DNA of 64,000 nt. Source: Klebsiella sp. RHBSTW-00484. Lineage in GTDB: Bacteria > Pseudomonadota > Gammaproteobacteria > Enterobacterales > Enterobacteriaceae. The position numbers were made by a program, and so were the translations under genes. The stretch is taken from positions 4,402,001 to 4,466,000 of the forward strand of contig NZ_CP055481.1 in the NCBI RefSeq assembly GCF_013705725.1. Reading direction: 5' to 3'. Position 1 is the stretch's first letter; each line of letters begins with the position of its first letter. Under the pieces are notes generated by a model that did not search any database, was not told the origin of the DNA, and saw only the letters and a list, made by a program, of their open reading frames with translations. This document shows positions 55,212 to 64,000 of the stretch, piece by piece.

Positions 55212-56216
55212 ATGAAAACCAAACGCGTTACCATTAAAGATATCGCCGAACTGGCGGGCGTTTCCAAAGCGACCGCCAGCCTGGTGCTGAACGGGCGTGG
55301 CAAAGAGCTGCGCGTGGCGCAGGAAACACGCGAGCGCGTGCAGGCGATTGCCCGCGAGCAGCACTATCAGCCGAGCATTCATGCCCGCTCGCTGCGCGAT
55401 AACCGCAGTCACACCATCGGGCTGGTGGTGCCGGAAATCACCAACTATGGTTTTGCGGTCTTTTCCCATGAGCTTGAGATGCTGTGCCGCGAGGCGGGCG
55501 TCCAGTTGCTTATTTCTTGTACCGACGAAAACCCCGGTCAGGAGAGCATGGTGGTGAACAATATGATTGCCCGTCAGGTCGACGGGCTGATTGTTGCCTC
55601 CTGCATGCATAACGATGCCGATTATCTGAAACTCAGCGAACAGCTGCCGGTGGTGCTGTTTGACCGCTGTCCTAATGAAAGCGGCCTGCCGCTGGTGATG
55701 ACCGATTCAATTACCCCGACGGCTGAGCTGATTTCTCGTATCGCACCTTCGCATAGCGATGAGTTCTGGTTTTTAGGCGGTCAGCCTCGCCTGTCGCCAT
55801 CACGCGACCGTCTGGCGGGATTCACTCAGGGCCTGACCCAGGCGGGTATCGAACTGCGCCCGGAATGGGTGATCAACGGCAACTATCATCCCAGCTCCGG
55901 CTATGAGATGTTCGCCGCCCTCTGCGCCCGTCTCGGTCGGCCGCCAAAGGCGCTGTTTACCGCCGCCTGCGGGCTGCTGGAAGGGGTACTGCGCTACATG
56001 AGCCAGCACCATTTGCTGGATTCAGACATCCATCTGGCGAGCTTCGACGATCACTATCTCTACGATTCGCTGTCGCTGCGTATTGATACCGTACAGCAGG
56101 ACAACCGCCAGCTGGCCTGGCACTGCTACGACCTGATAAGCCAGCTGATTGACGGCAACACGCCTGAGCCACTACAGCGCTACCTGCCCGCAACGCTGCA
56201 GTTTCGTCATCGTTGA
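55212..56216 (+). CDS. scrR: sucrose regulon repressor ScrR
   Basis: A 334-residue LacI-family repressor. The headpiece [20 protein letters not shown] with ASLVL in the recognition helix is of the FruR/ScrR branch and suits the TAAACCGGTTTA sites. ATG 55212 matches ScrR homologues; a GTG three bases earlier is also open. It follows scrB by 30 bases on the same strand, so it may be autoregulated through the scrYAB promoter. The usual inducers are fructose and fructose-1-phosphate. Confidence 0.95.
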   Translation: MKTKRVTIKDIAELAGVSKATASLVLNGRGKELRVAQETRERVQAIAREQHYQPSIHARSLRDNRSHTIGLVVPEITNYGFAVFSHELEMLCREAGVQLLISCTDENPGQESMVVNNMIARQVDGLIVASCMHNDADYLKLSEQLPVVLFDRCPNESGLPLVMTDSITPTAELISRIAPSHSDEFWFLGGQPRLSPSRDRLAGFTQGLTQAGIELRPEWVINGNYHPSSGYEMFAALCARLGRPPKALFTAACGLLEGVLRYMSQHHLLDSDIHLASFDDHYLYDSLSLRIDTVQQDNRQLAWHCYDLISQLIDGNTPEPLQRYLPATLQFRHR

Positions 56217-56468
56217 TATTCATACAGAGAAAATAAGACAGTGTTGAGAACAACAACAATGCCATCGATGGAGGATCCCTGATTCTGAATTTTGGATGTG
56301 ACGTTACGGAAATCAAGGTTGTGAGAATAGAATAATATGGTGCAGATAGCTTATATCAGGGTATGGCGGTAGCGTATTAGTCATAATTTATTAATTTCAC
56401 AAATGAATGAGCAAAACAGAGAATATAGTAAAGCATAATGTTACTTCATAAAATTAAAAGGAGGGAAA

Positions 56469-56853
56469 ATGGCCACCGCTAACTTATATGTATTTTGCAC
56501 CCCTCAAGAATTATCAGGATGGATACAAATAATCCCTGGCCATATGATTCAGCATAACGAAAATCACTTCTTGCTAATGACCGAAATTCACACATCAGAT
56601 TCCCTTGATAAATCAATTTGTTTATCAAAAGCAGTTAATTGGTTACAAAGGAAAAGAAAACCATCAGCATTTACTGGGGTAACGGGAAGAAACACAATTA
56701 CAGGGGGTTAACTCACAGGGGTTGCCAATCCAACTGGAGAGTGAAGTAGTCACCAGCCTGACGGCCAATGACCATCCAGCCATACCACTTGAACTGACAG
56801 CAGCAATATCCAATGCGAAAGGGACGCTTCTCCTACGACAAACCTCAAGATAG
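56469..56853 (+). pseudogene. unrecognised small gene, probably frameshifted
   Basis: A strong ribosome-binding site (AAAAGGAGGG) precedes ATG 56469. The first frame gives 80 residues (MATANLYVFCTPQELSGWIQ start) ending at 56711. A second frame beginning near 56681 (REETQLQGVNSQGLPIQLES) continues to TAG 56851-56853. A one-base change in GGGGTAACGGG around 56678-56688 would join the two into about 130 residues. I recognise neither part. The AT-rich composition differs from the flanking scr genes and suggests transferred DNA. Confidence 0.45.
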
Positions 56854-56911
56854 CCCGTCGCGAGACATGGAAGAATGAGGTTAAAGTGAATGATATCTTG
56901 AGGTAACGCTA

Positions 56912-57370
56912 ATGGAACGAGTAGAGATTTTTTCTTTAGCTGCTATTGATAATGCAAGAGAAATTCCTGAGCTATGCCACTCAGAGCTTTTCATGCATGG
57001 AAAGGAGACTGGAACCATTATATGGGGAGCAGTGCTTGAAGCTGCCGTTTGGGTCGATAATAATCGATATCTTCTGTTCTTAACCGATGGTCTTTTATAC
57101 GAAGATACTCTAAATATTTATTTATTCGATATCAAAAAGGGTATCCAGGAGACAATAAAAATGGGAGCAACATATGCTGATGGTTATTTTGAGAATTTAG
57201 AAATAAACACTGACTCAGTTAGCTTTGATTTTTTAGGGAACTATAGATGGACAGTAAATATTTTTAACAAGCCAGTTATCAGAATTCCTTTTACCGAGTC
57301 ATGGGTAATATCCAGAGATTTTAGGTTCACAACTTATCTTAAGGTGACAAAAACAAACATATACAAGTGA
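56912..57370 (+). CDS. hypothetical protein, AT-rich accessory gene
   Basis: A 152-residue soluble protein with no signal peptide. It is acidic in its first half (IFSLAAIDNAREIPELCHSE, LFLTDGLLYEDTLNIYLFD) and rich in aromatic residues. GAGGTAACGC stands before ATG 56912. I do not recognise the family; size, acidity and isolation among decayed small genes resemble immunity proteins of contact-dependent or T6SS effectors, but no toxin gene is seen here. Its base composition is much lower in GC than the backbone. Confidence 0.55.
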   Translation: MERVEIFSLAAIDNAREIPELCHSELFMHGKETGTIIWGAVLEAAVWVDNNRYLLFLTDGLLYEDTLNIYLFDIKKGIQETIKMGATYADGYFENLEINTDSVSFDFLGNYRWTVNIFNKPVIRIPFTESWVISRDFRFTTYLKVTKTNIYK

Positions 57371-57440
57371 TTTTATTTACCCATGAGAATATCATTACAC
57401 TTTACAATTAACATTTACAACATTAATTTCAGCACTCTGA

Positions 57441-57560
57441 TTATTCAACGATTGGAGGTTAAGGGGATTTTTAGATTTTATTAGTACATATAAAACAACA
57501 AATGAAGATGAGCTTCCTGATACCATAGAGTATTTTATGACAACGGATACTAAAAAATAA
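57441..57560 (+). pseudogene. 39-residue remnant of an AT-rich gene
   Basis: After a stop at 57438-57440 the frame is open to TAA 57558-57560, ending DFISTYKTTNEDELPDTIEY and a Lys-Lys terminus. It has no start codon near its beginning, so it looks like the 3' end of a lost gene. Function unknown. Apart from this, 57371-57617 shows no convincing coding sequence. Confidence 0.35.
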
Positions 57561-57617
57561 ATCACATACCAACCTGAGCTGTTTACTATGTTTATATACA
57601 CTCCAGTTTTTTCATAA

Positions 57618-58043
57618 TCAACCACCTCTCAAGATAAAACTGATGGAGTTCGATCTTTTTTTCTCTTATCACAAAAGCAGTTAAGACAGAAACATCCACA
57701 AGTTACTTTACCTTGTGCCGAATGGTGTTATGTTTTATTACCAGGTAGAATAGGAACAGATAATTGGATGTTGGTGCTATCGAAAGGATACCATTGTCTT
57801 TACCGTCAACCGGAAGTTCCTTTTGCAATAATTCTTCATCCAAAAGATAACTTCTTCCCGGTAGTTACTGATATCTTATCAATTCAGAGTGAATTCCTTT
57901 ATTTTATTGCGTTTGCAATGCCTTCACCACAGGAAGACGAACAATTGTTAACATGGATTGATATATTAATGAATAACAAACCTGTAAATACATCACCTCC
58001 CTATACTTTACTAACATTTGAATCAGGCGAATTAGTATTGTGA
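57618..58043 (+). pseudogene. 5'-truncated AT-rich gene, 141 codons open
   Basis: The frame is open from 57618, just after a TAA, to the stop at 58041-58043. Protein-like sequence (LLSQKQLRQKHPQVTLPC, EWCYVLLPGRIGTDNWM) precedes the first ATG at 57768. An ATG-initiated 91-residue product is possible, but the conserved-looking upstream part suggests a lost 5' end. Unrecognised. Soluble and without signal peptide. Confidence 0.4.
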
Positions 58044-58201
58044 GTACACATAAAATAACGATTGAGACTAAAAAATTATCATATGCAATCCTACACCACC
58101 GAAGATACATTTCCATAAAATACAGGAGATGTAAAAATTAATAAAAAAGAAACAGTACACCAACAAAAAAAGAGCCAACCATTTAATTAAATACTGAATA
58201 G

Positions 58202-58320
58202 TTGGATTTAAAAGACATTTTAAATAAAATCGGAATAGATACAAGCGAAGAGCAGATTATTTACTTTACCGCGTTGAAAAACGCGGCGTCGGACACGCTG
58301 AAACAGTTACTGACGAAATC
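58202..58320 (+). other. open fragment between decayed genes
   Basis: The frame opens directly after a TAG and reads DLKDILNKIGIDTSEEQII, then YFTALKNAASDTLKQLL up to the junction with the hipA remnant near 58320. It has no ATG or ribosome-binding site and is probably a leftover of a deleted gene. 58044-58201 shows nothing recognisable. Confidence 0.25.
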
Positions 58321-58600
58321 TTATAATCGTTTCTGGGTACCTTCAAAAATGAACGGATTGAGAACATCCTTCCCCAGAATAACTTGCGTTCAACCTCACT
58401 CAACTCAACCTCATCGCAAATTGCTTTCCAGCTCATATGAACCGTTTCGAGATAATGAGAAATAAGCTCAATGGCTTCGCGCTCGCTCAGCAAAAATTTA
58501 GCAGCAGTATGGTGAAAAAGGACAGGGGCAACATTCAACCCAACGCAGGCAGCCAGACCCAGACATACACTTGCTTAACGCTATTCTCAGAAGTCATCAT
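58321..58600 (-). pseudogene. hipA-family toxin remnant with large internal deletion
   Basis: The 5' end is intact: ATG 58600 overlaps the hipB-like stop and gives MTSENSVKQVYVWVWLP, the N-terminus of a HipA subfamily, then a stop at 58535-58537. The next bases encode, in another frame, a HipA-like C-terminus (LLSEREAIELISHYLETVHM, AICDEVELSEVERKLFWGR), and after one more frameshift LNPFIFEGTQKRL with stop TAA 58321-58323. Only about 280 bases remain of a gene normally near 1.3 kb, so the kinase core is gone. Confidence 0.75.
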
Positions 58601-58925
58601 TTATCACCTTCCTTGAGTGATGAACTGCACGTGGCATTAATGACAGGGTTTTCTCTGCATTGGCAATATGTACCGCCATAGCTGAACGATCCTGTGTAAA
58701 CAGCGATACGCCCACAATAGTCGCCAGTTCAAACACAGCACAAATCGCACATCCCATATCCCCTTCTTCGGCACGATAGACCAGTCCGCGCGACACGCCG
58801 GCACGTTCCGCCAGTTCCTCAATAGTGAGTTTGGATTCAATGCGTGCGGTGCGGATCATCATTCCCAGCAACCGTGCTGCATCGCGACTGTAACGAGAGT
58901 AGGTTCGGGTTGACGACTTTGCCAT
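58587..58925 (-). CDS. HipB-like XRE-family antitoxin/repressor
   Basis: A 112-residue protein with a central HTH_3 domain (LLGMMIRTARIESKLTIEEL, AERAGVSRGLVYRAEEGDMG). Its stop overlaps the HipA start by 11-14 bases, the usual hipBA coupling. The downstream toxin is destroyed, so this is an orphan that could still bind DNA, for example its own promoter at 58926-59040. Unlike E. coli HipB (88 residues) it has a longer tail. Confidence 0.75.
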   Translation of the reverse strand: MAKSSTRTYSRYSRDAARLLGMMIRTARIESKLTIEELAERAGVSRGLVYRAEEGDMGCAICAVFELATIVGVSLFTQDRSAMAVHIANAEKTLSLMPRAVHHSRKVINDDF

Positions 58926-59074
58926 AATGCTTCTCTTGTCTTATTAATAGAGCGTAATTAGCTGGTATTACCTGTTTATGGAACACTACAAATGAATCAA
59001 CTCAGTAGGTTTAAGACGACCACGTTCCATAAAAGAATCAAAAATAGGTATTACGCCCCGTTAATAGAACACAT

Positions 59075-59913
59075 TCACGCATCCAGCCCGCTGATTCGCA
59101 CCAGGTGCACGGTGAGCCATAGCAGCTCGTTACCGGCGAGGGTGATATCGAGCTGGGCTTTGACGTAATCGCGGATCAGCAGCGCGCAGCGGTAGGCTTC
59201 CGGATACTCCTTAATCACCTGCACCAGCAGAAAACTGTCCCGTGCGCCGTCCAGCTCCCCCTCTTGCAGACGCTGGAGGAAGAACTGCATATGGACCAGA
59301 AAGCGCGAATAGTTAATCGATTCGGTGTCTATCTGCTGCTTAAAGTGGTACTGCACAAGATTAAAAATATCCTTCAGCATTTTCACCGACTGCATGGTCT
59401 GCGCCACGTCGTCGCCCTCGCTCTGGCCGTTGACCAGATGAAACGCGATATTCCCGGCTTCCTCTTCCGGCAGCTCAATCCCGTACTGCTGGCGAATAAT
59501 CGTCACCGCTTCGCTGGCAACGCGGAACTGCTGCGGATAAAAACGCCTGACTTCCGGCAGCAGGCGGTTTTGAATGGCGATCCCTTTGCGACTGCGTTCA
59601 ATAGCAAACGTCAGGTGGTCAGCGAGGGTAAAGAAAATTTGCTCGCGAACCTTACTGGCAAGCTGCATATTGGCGCGGGAAATAATCATCGCCGCCATTT
59701 CGATGACCTCATTCGGAATGGCGGAGAGCGCTTCAAGATAACCGCTGCGCGCGCCGAGCGTCTGGGTCACAAACAGCTTCTCTATCATCTGCGGGGCAAT
59801 CTCATCCCCCGGTCGGCTGTTGAAGCCAATGCCTTTCCCCATGACGATAACCTCCCTGTTATCGTCATCCATGGAGAGCACCAGACTATTATTGAGCACC
59901 TTCTGAACAATCA

Positions 59914-59914
<1 letters not shown>
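59075..59914 (-). CDS. BglG/LicT-family transcription antiterminator
   Basis: A 279-residue protein: an N-terminal CAT RNA-binding domain (VQKVLNNSLVLSMDDDNREV, MGKGIGFNSRPGD; residues 1 to about 55) and two PRD domains with conserved His (LADHLTFAIERS, EEEAGNIAFHLVNGQ, ELLWLTVHLVRI). ATG 59914 overlaps the upstream glycosidase stop by one base. Unphosphorylated dimers would bind the RAT at 63288-63316 and prevent termination before the PTS gene. It is encoded last in the operon, so it needs basal read-through for its own expression. Confidence 0.92.
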
Positions 59915-63287
<3,373 letters not shown>

Positions 63288-63293
<6 letters not shown>

Positions 63294-63316
63294 GCCTGCT
63301 TTCGCAGTAGCACGCC
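63288..63316 (-). promoter_or_regulatory. ribonucleic antiterminator (RAT) site
   Basis: The minus-strand 29-base sequence has the BglG/LicT RAT layout: GGCGTGCTACTGCG, AAAG and CAGGCAAGACC, matching the E. coli bgl RAT at most positions. Its last bases are also the first strand of the terminator stem, so the two structures are mutually exclusive. The promoter should lie between 63317 and 63422. Confidence 0.92.
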
Positions 63317-63422
63317 ATCATAAAAATGGGTTATTTCGGCGGATTATCTAAGCGGCTTTGCTGTATTTCAATCACCAGCGGCTAAAAATGTGATCTTGAT
63401 TGAGTAAATTCTTAAGTAAATA

Positions 63423-64000
63423 TCAACCGAGAGCCTGCTGACGCAGCCAGCTCTGCAATAGCTTAGCGTTAGGCGTCATATCGCTATCCTGACGTACGCA
63501 GAGGTAGTAATCCCGGCCATCATCTATCGCCGAATCGAAGATTTTCACCAGCTCGCCGCTCTTCAGATAGGGAGCGATCAGCGGCTCGCGCATCAGAGCG
63601 CAGCCCAGTCCGGCCTGTACGCCCGCCAGAGTCAGCAGGCCATCCTCAAATAATGGCCCCGTCGAGCGCGGTGGACGCTTTACCCCCTGCTGCACAAACC
63701 ACTGGTTCCAGGTCGTGCGCTCCTCGTCGTGCAGCAGCGGCATCTGCAATAGCTGCTCCGGGGTATCAATATGCCCATGCAGGCGCAAAAAGGCCTGGCT
63801 GCATACCGGCACCATTCTGCCGGAAATCAGCTTTTCGCTCTGATAACCCACCCAGTGGCCGTTGCCAAAGCGGATCGACATATCGGAGGCGTCGCTAAGG
63901 TAGTTACGGTGGTTGGCGTAAACCACGTTGATTTCAGTGTTCGGATTGGCATGCACGAACGACGGCAGGCGGGGAATAAACCAGCCCATACCAAACAGCG
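63423..64000 (-). CDS. LysR-family regulator, N-terminus beyond window
   Basis: The frame enters from the right edge and ends at 63423. What is seen is the effector-binding domain of a GcvA-type LysR protein: NTEINVVYANHRNYLSDASD, MSIRFGNGHW, LISGRMVPVCSQAFL, LTLAGVQAGLGCALMREPLI and PYLKSGELVKIF. The HTH domain lies outside, so the ATG at 63989 is internal. Its stop lies about 106 bases from the RAT, on the same strand as the PTS operon. Confidence 0.88.
   Translation of the reverse strand, partial: LFGMGWFIPRLPSFVHANPNTEINVVYANHRNYLSDASDMSIRFGNGHWVGYQSEKLISGRMVPVCSQAFLRLHGHIDTPEQLLQMPLLHDEERTTWNQWFVQQGVKRPPRSTGPLFEDGLLTLAGVQAGLGCALMREPLIAPYLKSGELVKIFDSAIDDGRDYYLCVRQDSDMTPNAKLLQSWLRQQALG

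Noticed and set aside
57395..58116. Minus-strand open frames of 70-76 codons in the AT-rich patch.
   Set aside because: They lack ribosome-binding sites and overlap better plus-strand coding remnants; low GC favours chance frames.
58202..58465. An 87-codon frame crossing the boundary between the AT-rich patch and the hipA remnant.
   Set aside because: It starts from TTG right after a stop and its second half is antisense hipA sequence; only 58202-58320 was noted as a fragment.

Overview
The window looks like a chromosomal segment of a Klebsiella/Raoultella-type enterobacterium (K. aerogenes-like is my best guess, from recall only). The reasons are a romA-ramA-ramR locus, which E. coli lacks, a chromosomal scr sucrose operon, ERIC and REP/BIME repeats, GC-rich coding sequence and many close matches to enteric proteins. 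The backbone ybdK, ybdJ, ybdF, nfsB, mscM(ybdG), pheP has the same order and relative orientation as in E. coli K-12, but nearly every junction holds extra genes.

Region by region. 1-7921 (minus): an operon for a peptide-type ABC importer with an amidase and a carbamoylase-type M20 hydrolase. 8245-10134 (plus): ybdK and a secreted phosphodiester-glycosidase-family protein. 10135-10718: REP sequences around a hairpin-rich non-coding block. 10719-17691 (minus): an RND pump (permease and adaptor, no outer-membrane channel) and a P-type ATPase with unusual ion-site residues. 17890-18435: a 36-residue membrane protein and ybdJ. 18364-22286: a secreted Fes-like esterase and a divergent TonB siderophore receptor sharing a Fur box. 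22333-26874: ramA-romA, ramR, ybdF and nfsB; ramR is split by an IS630 copy. 27039-32978: DUF2157 protein, regulator/MFS pair, mscM and a LacI regulator. 33049-40423: LysR/SDR pair, an Exc2-type lipoprotein, an oxidoreductase/TIM-barrel/MFS operon with twin LacI-type operators, and pheP. 40564-43897: Fur-box-controlled YncE-like lipoprotein and a second TonB receptor. 44239-49170: aldo/keto reductase, amidohydrolase plus amino-acid binding protein, and two small secreted proteins among ERIC elements. 49680-56216: scrKYAB-scrR. 56217-58600: AT-rich patch of decayed small genes and a hipA remnant beside an intact hipB-like gene. 59075-63316: beta-glucoside PTS, GH1 enzyme and antiterminator with a complete leader RAT/terminator. 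A LysR-type gene runs off the right edge.

The strongest functional inference is that the IS630 copy has cut the RamR repressor gene at codon 72 while the RamR operator, romA and ramA are intact. RamA should therefore be derepressed, with expected activation of AcrAB-TolC elsewhere in the genome and reduced susceptibility to several drugs. The strongest candidate for something little described is a four-hairpin element present twice, once in a BIME-like region and once inside an ERIC. The two copies differ in sequence, but the changes preserve pairing in the stems.
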